A stretch of DNA of 64,000 nt, from positions 62,001 through 126,000 of the forward strand of contig JAGTRW010000004.1 of the NCBI GenBank assembly GCA_018262095.1. The letters run 5' to 3'. Origin of the DNA: Pseudomonadota bacterium. GTDB lineage: Bacteria > Pseudomonadota > Gammaproteobacteria > Burkholderiales > Rhodocyclaceae. The notes under the pieces were generated by a model. That model made no database searches. It was not told the DNA's origin and worked only from the letters and a program-made list of their open reading frames with translations. The position numbers and the translations under genes were made by a program. Positions 29,036 through 38,010 of this stretch are shown one piece after another. How positions within the stretch are numbered: the stretch's first letter is position 1; each line of letters begins with the position of its first letter.

Positions 29036-31426
29036 ATGGACAAAAAAATCGGACGTTTCGAGATCGTTCGCGAATTGGGTCGGGGATCACAGAGCGTCGT
29101 CTATCTGGCGCGCGATCCCCATTTGCAGCGCGAGGTGGCGATCAAGACGCTGCATTTTTCACAACCTGACCCGCAGAAGAACCTGCGCTTGCTCACTGAA
29201 GCGCGAATCGTCAGTCAGTTGCGCCATCCCAATATCGTTCCCATCTTCGAGGCCGGCGAAGAGCAGGGCGACATCTACCTCGTCTTCGAGTATGTCGCGG
29301 GCAGCAATCTGGGCGATTACCTGGCCGCCGGTGGCCGCCTGTCGCCGGTCAAGGCGATCGGGATTCTGCTGCCGGTGCTCGATGCGATTGCGCACGCGCA
29401 CGCGGCAGGAATCATTCACCGCGACCTTAAACCCAGCAACATCCTGATCGACCAGCAAGGCATGCCGCGCGTGATGGACTTTGGCATCGCCGCGCGCGTC
29501 GAGGCGGCCGGCAATGACGGCGAGTCGTTCATGGGAACGCCGTCGTACATGGCACCCGAGTATGTCGTTCGCCGCGAAAGCAGCGAACGCAGCGATGTGT
29601 TTTCGGCCGGATTGGTGTTCTACGAGTTGCTCAGCGGGCAGCGCGCAGTGCGCGGCAACAATGCCCAGGAAGTGATGGACCGGCTGGCCAACGAGGATAT
29701 CAAGTTGCCGGCCGGTATCGAACTCGACGACCCCTTGGTCAGCATTCTTTATACGGCGATTGCGCGCAATCCGGAGCAGCGTTTCGCTTCGGTCAGCGCG
29801 TTGCGCGAAGCCCTCGAAAACTATCTGGAACCTGAAGAGCAGCTGCCTTCGGCCGACGCCAAGCAAAGCACCATCGATTTCCTGTTGCGGCGAATGCGTC
29901 ACAAGAGCGATTTTCCGGCCTTGTCCGAGTCGGTGAGCACGATCAACAAGCTTGCGGGTTCCGACAAGGAGAGCATTACCAATCTCTCCAATTCGATCCT
30001 CAAGGATTTTTCACTGACCAACAAGATCCTGCGCCTGGTCAACTCCGTCTACTACCGGCAGGCGGGCGGCGGCAACGTCAGTACGATTTCGCGCGCGGTG
30101 CTGGTGCTCGGCTTTGACGCCGTGCGCAATATCTCGATCACGGTGATGCTGTTCGAGCATCTGCAAAACAAGGGCAACGCCAGCCAGCTCAAGGAGGAGT
30201 TCCTGCGCGCCAATCTGGCGGCCATTTTGTCGAAGGACATCGCCGAGAAATCGGCGGCGCGCGACGCCGAGCAGGTGTTCATCTGCGCGATGTTCCATAG
30301 CCTTGGCCGTCTCTTGAGTCAGTACTACTTCCCCGATGAAAGCGAAGAAATCAAGCGGCTGATCGATCAGAAGCCTTGTAGCGAGGACGCGGCAACGGCC
30401 AAGGTGCTGGGCATCACGTTCGAGGAACTGGGCATTGGCATTGCGCGCACCTGGGGATTTCCAGTGCTGATCGTCAACAGTATGCGCAAGCTGCCGCCGG
30501 GCAAGGTGCGCAAGGCCAACACGGTCGACGAGCGCATGCGCGTGCTGTCGGCGCTGTCCAATGAGCTGTGCACGATGATTTCCGATGGCGAGCCGGCGCA
30601 ACGGCGCCAGGAGCTGCGAAAAGTCACCGCGCGCTTCGGCGAAAACATCACGCTCTCCGAGCAGGTGCTGCTCGAGACGATGGAAAAATCCTTGCTCCAG
30701 GTGGCGCAGTTCGCGATGATCATCGGCATCAACCTGAAGCAGTCATCGTTCGCGCGGAAGATGAAAACGTGGAGTGCCGGGCCGGCCGCTGCCGCCATCG
30801 ATGCGGACCAGCCGGTGGTCAGCGATAGCGCTGAAACCGTGCTTTCCGACGTGGTCCCGGCGGGGGCGCCTGGCAGTCCGGCGCGCGAAGGCGAAGCAGA
30901 GGCGGCTGCCGGCAATTCGGAAGTGATTCTGATGGCGGGAATCCAGGATATCAGCAATACCCTGGTCGAAGAGTTCAAGCTCAATGACGTGTTGCGCATC
31001 ATTCTGGAGACGATGTATCGCGCCAAGGGCTTCAAGCGGGTGATCCTCTGCGTTCGTGACGCGCGCAGCAACACCATGCTCGGCCGTTTCGGCTTTGGCC
31101 CGGATGCGCCGGAAATCGCCAAGCGCTTCAACTTCTCGCTGACCTTCACGCCCGATATCTTCCATGCCGCGCTGTCCAAGGGGGTCGATATCCTGATCAG
31201 CGATACCCATGATGCGAAAGTCGAGTCACGATTGCCGGAGTGGTTCCGCAAGGGGGTCAATGCCGGGACCTTTGTGATCTTCCCCTTGTGCATCAAGGGC
31301 AGCGCGGTCGCCATGATCTACGCCGACTGCGATTGCGCCGGCGAGATCGTGATTCCGGAAAAGGAGTTGTCGCTGCTGCGCACGCTGCGCAATCAGGCGG
31401 TGCTGGCGATCAAGCAGTCGACTTGA
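29036..31426 (+). CDS. Ser/Thr protein kinase fused to HDOD and GAF domains
   Basis: 796 residues, soluble. Residues 1-270: Hanks-type kinase with P-loop LGRGSQSVVYLARD, Lys37 in VAIKTL, catalytic IIHRDLKPSNIL, DFGIAARV and an APE motif (MAPEYV), so catalytically complete. Residues about 285-490: HDOD domain (LAGSDKESITNLSNSILKDF, VLVLGFDAVRNISITVMLFE). Residues about 635-790: GAF-like domain (QDISNTLVEEFKLNDVLRII, FVIFPLCIKGSAVAMIYADC). An Ala/Glu/Pro linker joins HDOD and GAF. I chose the ATG at 29036 because the kinase domain begins at once. It stands alone and is convergent with bamD. A stress- or motility-signalling role is inference. Confidence 0.9.
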   Translation: MDKKIGRFEIVRELGRGSQSVVYLARDPHLQREVAIKTLHFSQPDPQKNLRLLTEARIVSQLRHPNIVPIFEAGEEQGDIYLVFEYVAGSNLGDYLAAGGRLSPVKAIGILLPVLDAIAHAHAAGIIHRDLKPSNILIDQQGMPRVMDFGIAARVEAAGNDGESFMGTPSYMAPEYVVRRESSERSDVFSAGLVFYELLSGQRAVRGNNAQEVMDRLANEDIKLPAGIELDDPLVSILYTAIARNPEQRFASVSALREALENYLEPEEQLPSADAKQSTIDFLLRRMRHKSDFPALSESVSTINKLAGSDKESITNLSNSILKDFSLTNKILRLVNSVYYRQAGGGNVSTISRAVLVLGFDAVRNISITVMLFEHLQNKGNASQLKEEFLRANLAAILSKDIAEKSAARDAEQVFICAMFHSLGRLLSQYYFPDESEEIKRLIDQKPCSEDAATAKVLGITFEELGIGIARTWGFPVLIVNSMRKLPPGKVRKANTVDERMRVLSALSNELCTMISDGEPAQRRQELRKVTARFGENITLSEQVLLETMEKSLLQVAQFAMIIGINLKQSSFARKMKTWSAGPAAAAIDADQPVVSDSAETVLSDVVPAGAPGSPAREGEAEAAAGNSEVILMAGIQDISNTLVEEFKLNDVLRIILETMYRAKGFKRVILCVRDARSNTMLGRFGFGPDAPEIAKRFNFSLTFTPDIFHAALSKGVDILISDTHDAKVESRLPEWFRKGVNAGTFVIFPLCIKGSAVAMIYADCDCAGEIVIPEKELSLLRTLRNQAVLAIKQST

Positions 31427-31467
31427 GCTGGCAAAGACTTCGCTGCAAGCCTTTGCCGACGCTCAGC

Positions 31468-32262
31468 TTACCAGAGCTTCCACCACGGCTCTTGGCGCTC
31501 GAGGCCGCGCGTGTAATAGACGCTGTTCGGGTAGTTCTTGCGCATCACGCGCTCGGCATCGTCGCGCAGGTCGTTCATCCCCAGCAGGTCGTAGGCCTTG
31601 ACCATGATGAATAGCGCTTCTTCGATGGCCGGTGCGTCGGGGTAGGTTTTCACGGCGAACTGGGCGCGGTTGACGGCGGCGACGTAGGCGTTGCGCTTCA
31701 TGTAGTAACGCGCGACGTGTACTTCGAGCGAGGCCAGCGCATTGACCAGGTATTTCATGCGCAGGATCGCGTCCGGCGTGTATTTGCTGTCCGGAAAGCG
31801 GGTCACCAGATTCCTGAACGAGTCGAACGATTCGCGAGCGCCTTTGGGGTCGCGTTCGGTCATGTCCTGCTGGCTGATCTGACCCATCATGCCCAGATCC
31901 TCGTTGAAGTTGACCAGCCCGCGCAGATAATAGACGTAGTCGACGTTCGGGTGGTTCGGGTGCAGCTTGATGAAGCGGTCGCAGGCGGCAACGGCCGAGG
32001 CCTGTTCGTTGATCTTCCAGTACGAGTAAGCGATGTCGATCTGCGCCTGCTGGGCAAAACGGCCATAGGGATAACGCGATTCAAGCTTTTCAAAATACTT
32101 GATCGCCTTGTCGTAAGCGTTGTCGCTCATCGCGTTCTTGGCTTCGCTGTAGAGCTTGTTGGCCGACCAGCCGACGGTTTCATCCTTCACTTCGGGCAGC
32201 AGTCCGCAACCGGAGATGAGTATGGCGAGGAAAAGCGCTGCGATAACCGCTAAACTACGCAT
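31468..32262 (-). CDS. bamD: Outer membrane protein assembly factor BamD (ComL)
   Basis: Lipoprotein of the BAM complex that inserts beta-barrels into the outer membrane. 264 residues from the ATG at 32262, which gives a lipoprotein signal with lipobox LISGC. TPR-like repeats include KLYSEAKNAMSDNAYDKAIKYFEKLESRYPYGRFA, quoted here only in its YDKAIKYFEKLESRYPYG core, and FIKLHPNHPNVDYVYYLRGL. Essential in most proteobacteria. It is divergent from rluD, whose only plausible start codon overlaps this one. Confidence 0.94.
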   Translation of the reverse strand: MRSLAVIAALFLAILISGCGLLPEVKDETVGWSANKLYSEAKNAMSDNAYDKAIKYFEKLESRYPYGRFAQQAQIDIAYSYWKINEQASAVAACDRFIKLHPNHPNVDYVYYLRGLVNFNEDLGMMGQISQQDMTERDPKGARESFDSFRNLVTRFPDSKYTPDAILRMKYLVNALASLEVHVARYYMKRNAYVAAVNRAQFAVKTYPDAPAIEEALFIMVKAYDLLGMNDLRDDAERVMRKNYPNSVYYTRGLERQEPWWKLW

Positions 32263-32263
32263 G

Positions 32264-33382
32264 ATGAAAATTCCACATAAGAAGACAGAAGTCGATTCGC
32301 CTGACCTTGGGCCAGGCAATGAGCGCGCCGATTATAACGCAAACCCCCGGCTTGCTCTTGGCGTTCCCGCCGATTGCGGCGGGCAGCGCCTCGATCAAGT
32401 GCTCGCCCGGCTGTGCCCACAGCATTCGCGCAGCCGGCTGCAGAACTGGATCCGCGAGGGCCGGGTCGCCGTCGACGGCGCTGCGGTCAGCGAGCCGAAG
32501 CAGAAACTGTGGGGCGGCGAACGCATCGAAGTGGCCGAAGCGCCCGACGAGAGCGAACAGTCGTCGGCACCGGAAGCCATTGCGCTCAATATCATCTACG
32601 AGGATGAGACGCTGATCATTCTCGACAAGCAGGCCGGTCTGGTGGTGCACCCGGGCAGCGGAAACTGGAGCGGAACGCTGCTCAATGCGCTGCTCTATCA
32701 CGATCCGGCGCTCGCCAAGGTGCCGCGTGCGGGAATCGTGCACCGGCTCGACAAGGACACCAGCGGACTGATGGTCGTCGCCCGTACCATCGAGGCGCAG
32801 ACCGACCTGGTTCGCCAGATGCAGGCGCATACGGTCAAGCGTTACTACCAGGCGCTGGTACGCGGCAAGGTCGAACTCGGCGGCACCGTCGATGCCCCGG
32901 TTGGCCGTCACCCGACGCAGCGAACCAAGATGGCGGTGGTCAAAACCGGCAAGCCGGCGCGCACGCACTATCGGATCGTCGAGCGCTTCATCGACTGTAC
33001 GCTCGTTGAATGCGCGCTGGAAACCGGACGCACGCACCAGATCCGCGTGCACTTGACGTCGATCGGCCATCCGCTGGTCGGCGATCCGGTCTATGGCACC
33101 GGCACCAGCCGCGTGCCGAGCGGCCCGGACTTTCACCGCCAGGCGCTGCACGCGCGGCGCCTGGGCCTGGTTCATCCGGCCAGCGGCAAGCCGATGCTGT
33201 GGCGCTCGAATCTGCCCGAGGACATGGCTGAACTGATTCAGTACGCGCGCATGCTGGCTTTCGAGGCGCGCGCCGAAGAGCAAGACGACGAGGATGATTG
33301 GGACGACGAACTCGAGGGCGGTCCGCAAATCATCTATGCCCGTGGCGAGGGCGACGATGACGACGATGACGCCGAGCAATAA
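32264..33382 (+). CDS. rluD: 23S rRNA pseudouridine synthase RluD
   Basis: Makes pseudouridines 1911/1915/1917 in helix 69 of 23S rRNA. 372 residues. S4 RNA-binding domain at about 35-90 (GQRLDQVLARLCPQHSRSRL), then the synthase domain with the catalytic Asp in GIVHRLDKDTSGLMVVA and LETGRTHQIRVHL. The only in-frame ATGs before the S4 domain are at 32261 and 32264; neither has a good ribosome site. The C-terminus ends in a strongly acidic tail of about 35 residues (DDEDDWDDELEGG, GDDDDDDAEQ) not usual for RluD. It overlaps pgeF. Confidence 0.9.
   Translation: MKIPHKKTEVDSPDLGPGNERADYNANPRLALGVPADCGGQRLDQVLARLCPQHSRSRLQNWIREGRVAVDGAAVSEPKQKLWGGERIEVAEAPDESEQSSAPEAIALNIIYEDETLIILDKQAGLVVHPGSGNWSGTLLNALLYHDPALAKVPRAGIVHRLDKDTSGLMVVARTIEAQTDLVRQMQAHTVKRYYQALVRGKVELGGTVDAPVGRHPTQRTKMAVVKTGKPARTHYRIVERFIDCTLVECALETGRTHQIRVHLTSIGHPLVGDPVYGTGTSRVPSGPDFHRQALHARRLGLVHPASGKPMLWRSNLPEDMAELIQYARMLAFEARAEEQDDEDDWDDELEGGPQIIYARGEGDDDDDDAEQ
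32331..32336 (-). promoter_or_regulatory. Candidate -10 box for bamD
   Basis: On the minus strand this reads TATAAT, a perfect sigma70 -10 hexamer, about 70 bases upstream of the bamD start. No good -35 is seen at the standard distance. It lies within the 5' end of rluD. Confidence 0.4.
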
Positions 33383-34118
33383 GGATTTTATCGTTCCCGA
33401 CTGGCCAGCGCCGCCCAATGTTCGCGCGCTGCAGACGACCCGGCAGGGCGGCGTGAGCTTGCCTCCCTACGCCAGCTTCAATCTCGGCAATCACGTTGGC
33501 GACGACCGCCTGGCGGTCGCCGCCAATCGGGCGCGGCTAAGTGAATATCTGGCGGGCGATCCGGTCTGGCTGGAACAGGTGCATGGCACGCGCGTCGTCG
33601 ATGCCGCCTCGTGTTCTCCAGGCGACCCGCCGGCGCAGGCCGACGCGTCTTTTTCGCGTGCGCCGGGAGCAATCTGCGCGGTGATGACCGCCGATTGTCT
33701 GCCGGTGCTTTTTTGCGCTGACGATGGCAGCGTCGTCGCGGCAGCGCATGCCGGCTGGCGCGGATTGCTCGCCGGCGTACTCGAAGAAACTATCGCCGCC
33801 ATGGCCGTGTCGCCAGGCCGACTGCTGGCCTACCTCGGTCCGGCGATCGGGCCACGCGCCTTCGAAGTTGGCGATGAAGTGCGCTCAGCCTTCGTCGCTG
33901 CCGATGGTGCCACGGCTGCGGCTTTCAAGCCGGCGCTGCCGGGCAAGTGGCTGGCTGACCTCTATCTGCTGGCGCGTCTGCGCCTGGCCATGCAGGGCGT
34001 CGCCCGGGTTTATGGCGGCGCTTTCTGCACGGCAAGCGACGCTGACCGTTTCTTTTCCTACCGACGCGACGGCCAGACCGGGCGCATGGCGTCATTGATC
34101 TGGCTCGCGTCCAGCTGA
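33366..34118 (+). CDS. pgeF: Laccase-domain protein PgeF (YfiH family, DUF152)
   Basis: 250 residues. Family members act as multi-copper-like or purine nucleoside enzymes and are linked to peptidoglycan editing in E. coli. Conserved metal-binding motifs: VWLEQVHGTRVV, AVMTADCLPVLFC, AAHAGWRGLLAGV, and GPAIGPRAFEVGDEV. I chose the ATG at 33366; another ATG at 33357 is possible. It overlaps the end of rluD, the usual rluD-pgeF pairing. Confidence 0.9.
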   Translation: MTPSNKDFIVPDWPAPPNVRALQTTRQGGVSLPPYASFNLGNHVGDDRLAVAANRARLSEYLAGDPVWLEQVHGTRVVDAASCSPGDPPAQADASFSRAPGAICAVMTADCLPVLFCADDGSVVAAAHAGWRGLLAGVLEETIAAMAVSPGRLLAYLGPAIGPRAFEVGDEVRSAFVAADGATAAAFKPALPGKWLADLYLLARLRLAMQGVARVYGGAFCTASDADRFFSYRRDGQTGRMASLIWLASS

Positions 34119-34188
34119 CGCGCAAGCGCACAGTATCCCGTTCCGATTTTTGGCCGGCGTCGTTGTTTCTGTGGCGTGCCGGGAGGCA

Positions 34189-34216
34189 ATCTACCCGCCA
34201 TGCCCGCCGGGTAGAT
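34189..34216. repeat. Inverted repeat between pgeF and tctC
   Basis: ATCTACCCG (34189-34197) pairs with CGGGTAGAT (34208-34216), a 9-bp stem with a 10-base loop, about 70 bases after pgeF and 90 before tctC. There is no T-run. It could be an operator for the tct operon or a weak terminator. Confidence 0.4.
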
Positions 34217-34307
34217 GATTTGCATTGACGCGCGTGCACCAGCGATCGATACTCGCGACTGTTCTGAATTTCTTGCTCTTCACTTACTAATCATCTGGAG
34301 GTGGGTC

Positions 34308-35285
34308 ATGATTCACAGAATTATGCGGTCGGTCGTCTGCGCTCTCGCCTTGCTTGCTGCTCTGCAAGCCCACGCTCAACAGTATCCAGCCAAAGTCATT
34401 ACGATCATCGTCCCGTTCGCCGCCGGCGGACCTTCCGACACCATTGCGCGCCTCACCGCGCAGACCATGGGCACGGCACTCAAGGCGACGATGATCGTCG
34501 AGAACGTTCCCGGCGCTGGCGGTACCATCGGCGCAGCGCGGCTGACCCAGGCCAAACCCGATGGCTATACGCTGTTCATTCACCATATCGGCCACGCCAC
34601 GGCGCCGGCGCTCTACCGCAAGCTCTCCTATGACGCCATGCGCGATTTCGATCCGGTCGGCCTGATCAACGACGGGGCGATGACCTTTGTCGCGCGCAAG
34701 GATTTTCCGGCCAAGGACCTCAAGGAACTGCTCGCTTACGTCGCCGCCAACAAGGACAAGGTCAACATGGCCAACGCCGGCGTCGGCTCGGCGTCGCACC
34801 TGTGCGGCATGCTCTTCATGTCGGCGATCAAGACCGATCTGACGACCATTCCCTACAAGGGAACGGGGCCGGCGATGAACGACTTGCTCGGTGGTCAGGT
34901 GGACTTCATGTGCGATCAGACGACCAATACCACCAGCCACATCAAGGCCGGCAAGGTCAAGGTCTATGGCGTTACCACGGCCAAACGGATCGGTTCGATG
35001 CCCGAGGTGCCGACCATGAGTGAAGCCGGTCTGCCGAACTTCACGGTCACCGTCTGGCACGCGCTGTATGCGCCCAAGGGAACGCCGAAAGCGATCGTCG
35101 ACCAGCTCTCGAAAGCGCTGCAGGAAGCCTTGAAGGACCCGACGCTCAAGCAGCGCTTTGCCGATCTGGGTTCCGAGCCCGTCGCTCAGGACCGTGCGAC
35201 ACCCGAGGCGCTGCGCGTTCAGCTCAAGTCCGAAATCGACAAATGGGGTCCGATCATCAAGGCGGCTGGCGTCTTTGCCGACTGA
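34308..35285 (+). CDS. tctC: Tripartite tricarboxylate transporter substrate-binding protein (TctC family)
   Basis: Periplasmic binding protein that captures a carboxylate and hands it to TctAB. 325 residues. Signal peptide cleaved after LQAHAQ, then the family hallmark YPAKVITIIVPFAAGGPSDT, AKPDGYTLFIHH, PYKGTGPAMNDLLGGQVDFM and VPTMSEAGLPNF. The ATG at 34308 has a CTGGAGG ribosome site. TctC-type proteins (Bug family) are often amplified in betaproteobacteria with varied ligands, so the substrate is not predictable. Confidence 0.9.
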   Translation: MIHRIMRSVVCALALLAALQAHAQQYPAKVITIIVPFAAGGPSDTIARLTAQTMGTALKATMIVENVPGAGGTIGAARLTQAKPDGYTLFIHHIGHATAPALYRKLSYDAMRDFDPVGLINDGAMTFVARKDFPAKDLKELLAYVAANKDKVNMANAGVGSASHLCGMLFMSAIKTDLTTIPYKGTGPAMNDLLGGQVDFMCDQTTNTTSHIKAGKVKVYGVTTAKRIGSMPEVPTMSEAGLPNFTVTVWHALYAPKGTPKAIVDQLSKALQEALKDPTLKQRFADLGSEPVAQDRATPEALRVQLKSEIDKWGPIIKAAGVFAD

Positions 35286-35317
35286 GCGCAGCGACCTGAC
35301 GAGCTAAGGAGAATCAC

Positions 35318-35779
35318 TTGAGTCCGATCGAACGCAATGCCAAAGACTTCTGGACCGGCGTCATCTACATCGTGATCGGCGGTGCCGCGATCTTCCTCGG
35401 CCGGGACTACGGGATGGGGACGGCGATGAAGATGGGGCCGGCCTATTTTCCGGTGATCCTGAGCAGTCTGTTGATCTTGATCGGCGCCATTTCGGTGATC
35501 CGCTCGTTTCTGAAGCCGGGAACTCCGGTCGGCACCGTGGCCTGGAAGGGCCTGGCGCTGGTCATCGCCTCGACGGTGCTGTTCGGTTTCATCGTGCGCG
35601 GTGCCGGGATGGCCATTGCCTTGCCGTTGATGGTCATCCTTAGCGCCTGCGCGAGCACTCGCTTTCGCTGGCAATACGCGCTGGCGCTGGCCGCTGGCGT
35701 GACTGTGTTTTGCATCCTGATCTTCCAGGTTGGCCTGGGGGTTCCGCTGCCGATATTGGGGTCTTGGTTCGGGGATTGA
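35318..35779 (+). CDS. tctB: Tripartite tricarboxylate transporter small membrane subunit (TctB family)
   Basis: 153 residues with four TM helices (FWTGVIYIVIGGAAIFLG, VILSSLLILIGAISVI, GLALVIASTVLFGFIV, YALALAAGVTVFCILIFQV). The start is TTG with a strong AAGGAGA ribosome site 7 bases upstream; no ATG fits the conserved N-terminus. Middle gene of tctCBA. Confidence 0.88.
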   Translation: MSPIERNAKDFWTGVIYIVIGGAAIFLGRDYGMGTAMKMGPAYFPVILSSLLILIGAISVIRSFLKPGTPVGTVAWKGLALVIASTVLFGFIVRGAGMAIALPLMVILSACASTRFRWQYALALAAGVTVFCILIFQVGLGVPLPILGSWFGD

Positions 35780-35834
35780 CCCTGGCGCTGTGACTGTTGA
35801 CTTGGTACTCCGGATTTTAATTCGCTGAGGTGCT

Positions 35835-37334
35835 ATGGAATTCTTTGACAATATCGGACTGGGCTTTTCGGTCGCCTTGTCGCTGGTGAACCTTCTCTAC
35901 TGTCTGGCCGGGGTTTTTCTCGGCACGCTGATCGGCGTGCTGCCCGGCCTCGGGCCGACCGCGACGATCGCCATGTTGCTGCCGGTGACCTTCACGCTGC
36001 CGCCGGTTTCGGCGCTGATCATGCTCTCGGGAATTTACTACGGGTCGCAATACGGTGGCTCGACCACGTCGATCCTGGTCAATGTGCCGGGCGAGGCAGC
36101 GTCGGTGGTCACCGCGCTCGACGGCTATCAGATGGCGCTCAAGGGCCGTGCCGGCGTCGCGCTGGCGACCTCGGCGATCGGTTCGTTCTTCGCCGGAACG
36201 GTCGCTACCGTCGTCCTGGCACTGTTTGCGCCGCCGCTCGCCGAAATCGCGCTCAAGTTCGGTCCGGCGGAGTTCTTTTCGCTGATGGTCCTCGGCCTGC
36301 TCGCCTCGCTGGTGCTGGCCAGAGGCTCGCTGCTGCACGCCACCGGCATGGTCGTCCTCGGCCTGCTGCTCGGGCTGGTCGGCGCCGACGTCAATACCGG
36401 CACCCAGCGCTATACCTTCGAGATTCCTCAGATGGCCGATGGCATCGGCTTCGTGGTCGTCGCGATGGGAATGTTCGGGCTGGCGGAAGTGGTGCGCAAT
36501 CTCGAGAACGAGAACGACCGTCCGACGATCGTCAGCAAGATCACTTCGCTGATGCCGACCAAGGAGGACTGGAAACGCATCGTCGGACCGATCCTGCGCG
36601 GCACCGCGATCGGTTCGGCGCTCGGCATCCTGCCCGGCAGCGGCTCGATCCTCGGATCGTTCGCCGCCTACGCGATCGAAAAGAAGGTTTCGAAAAACTC
36701 GGCGGAATTCGGCAAGGGCGCGATCGAGGGCGTCGCCGCACCGGAATCGGCCAATAACGCGGGAGCCCAGACGTCGTTCATCCCGATGCTGACGTTGGGA
36801 ATTCCCTCCAATCCGGTGATGGCGCTGATGATCGGCGCGATGGTGATCCAGGGGATTCAGCCCGGCCCGTCGGTGATTACCGAGCAGCCGGCGCTGTTCT
36901 GGGGAATCATCGTTTCGATGTGGATCGGCAATCTGTTCCTCGTCATCCTTAACCTGCCGATGGTCGGCATGTGGGTGAAAATCGTCAGTGTGCCCTATCA
37001 GTACCTGTTTCCGGCGATCCTGGTTTTTTGCGGAATCGGTGTCTTCAGCCTCAACAATACCGAGTTCGACGTCTATCTGATGGCGCTGTTCGGCGTCGTC
37101 GGTTATCTTTTCGTCAAGCTCGATTGCGAGCCGGCGCCGATGCTGCTCGCCTTCATTCTCGGTCCGATGATGGAAGAGTACCTGCGCCGCGCACTGCTGC
37201 TTTCGCGCGGCAATCCGATGATTTTCATCGAGCGGCCGATCAGCGCGACGATGCTTGGGCTGGCAGCGCTGGCGATCATCGTCGCGAGCCTGCCGACCTT
37301 CTACAAGAAACGCGAAGAAACCTTCCGCGAGTAG
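35835..37334 (+). CDS. tctA: Tripartite tricarboxylate transporter large membrane subunit (TctA family)
   Basis: 499 residues, about 12 TM helices. The family's two internal signature regions are visible: LIGVLPGLGPTATIAMLLPV followed by YYGSQYGGSTTSILVNVPGE, and further on LGILPGSGSILGSFAAYAIE with FIPMLTLGIPSNPVMALMIG. Together with TctB it forms the sodium- or proton-coupled carboxylate symporter fed by TctC. Confidence 0.93.
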   Translation: MEFFDNIGLGFSVALSLVNLLYCLAGVFLGTLIGVLPGLGPTATIAMLLPVTFTLPPVSALIMLSGIYYGSQYGGSTTSILVNVPGEAASVVTALDGYQMALKGRAGVALATSAIGSFFAGTVATVVLALFAPPLAEIALKFGPAEFFSLMVLGLLASLVLARGSLLHATGMVVLGLLLGLVGADVNTGTQRYTFEIPQMADGIGFVVVAMGMFGLAEVVRNLENENDRPTIVSKITSLMPTKEDWKRIVGPILRGTAIGSALGILPGSGSILGSFAAYAIEKKVSKNSAEFGKGAIEGVAAPESANNAGAQTSFIPMLTLGIPSNPVMALMIGAMVIQGIQPGPSVITEQPALFWGIIVSMWIGNLFLVILNLPMVGMWVKIVSVPYQYLFPAILVFCGIGVFSLNNTEFDVYLMALFGVVGYLFVKLDCEPAPMLLAFILGPMMEEYLRRALLLSRGNPMIFIERPISATMLGLAALAIIVASLPTFYKKREETFRE

Positions 37335-37347
37335 ATTCAGCCAGATC

Positions 37348-37370
37348 GCCGCGCGCCATTGGCGCGCGGC
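37348..37370 (+). terminator. Perfect hairpin after tctA
   Basis: GCCGCGCGCC-ATT-GGCGCGCGGC, a perfect 10-bp stem with a 3-base loop, 14 bases after the tctA stop. No T-run follows, so it is either a 3' stabiliser or a non-classical terminator. Confidence 0.55.
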
Positions 37371-37554
37371 AGCGGCCTCGTCAGCCGGGCCGCGCTCAAA
37401 TTCGCCTCGCACTTCATTCCATCGCGTCCGGCGGCCTGTTAAAATCGTGCTGCCGATTCGGGCTGGGCTCGGGTCTATTCGCGTTCCCGTTGCGCACCGC
37501 TCAGCGGATCGTCGATCCGATGTTGTCATCCCCGTTCTTGATTGGATATTGCTA

Positions 37555-37989
37555 ATGGAAGTCGTGACTTGCCTCCTCGCCGCCGAAGACGACGAACTCG
37601 AAGCCATCGGCGAATCGACCAACCCGCTCAACGAGTGGAGCGGCATCGAGACGCCCGGCCTCGATACGGTCAAGATCGCCACGCTGCATTGCCTGCTGAC
37701 CGGAGATTCGCTGCAATCGTCGCTCGACATTTACGAGCCGGTCTATGTCGGCGCCAGCGAGACCATCGTCCTGCGGATCTCCGATGATTCGCTCGAGAAG
37801 CTCGCCATTCTTGACGACCAGGCGCTGGCGAGCGTCGCCAGCGAACTGACGGCGACCGAGGAGTTTGAAAACGACGATTGGCATGCCGACGACGTCCACG
37901 CGTTGCTCACCGAGATCGCCGGGCTGGCGCAGCTCGCCGAGTCGCAGGGGCAGGCGCTGTTCGTCTGGATGTCGCTTGCGCAGCGCTAA
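37555..37989 (+). CDS. Acidic protein of unknown function
   Basis: 144 residues, rich in Asp and Glu (AAEDDELEAIGESTNP, ATEEFENDDWHADDVHALL), no signal peptide or TM segment. No recognised family. The ATG at 37555 lies after a gap of 220 bases that holds only the hairpin. Codon use matches the neighbours, and the product looks like a small cytosolic alpha/beta protein. The EamA gene follows after 21 bases, so they may be co-transcribed. Confidence 0.65.
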   Translation: MEVVTCLLAAEDDELEAIGESTNPLNEWSGIETPGLDTVKIATLHCLLTGDSLQSSLDIYEPVYVGASETIVLRISDDSLEKLAILDDQALASVASELTATEEFENDDWHADDVHALLTEIAGLAQLAESQGQALFVWMSLAQR

Positions 37990-38010
37990 TTCTCGCTGGA
38001 ACTCACTACC

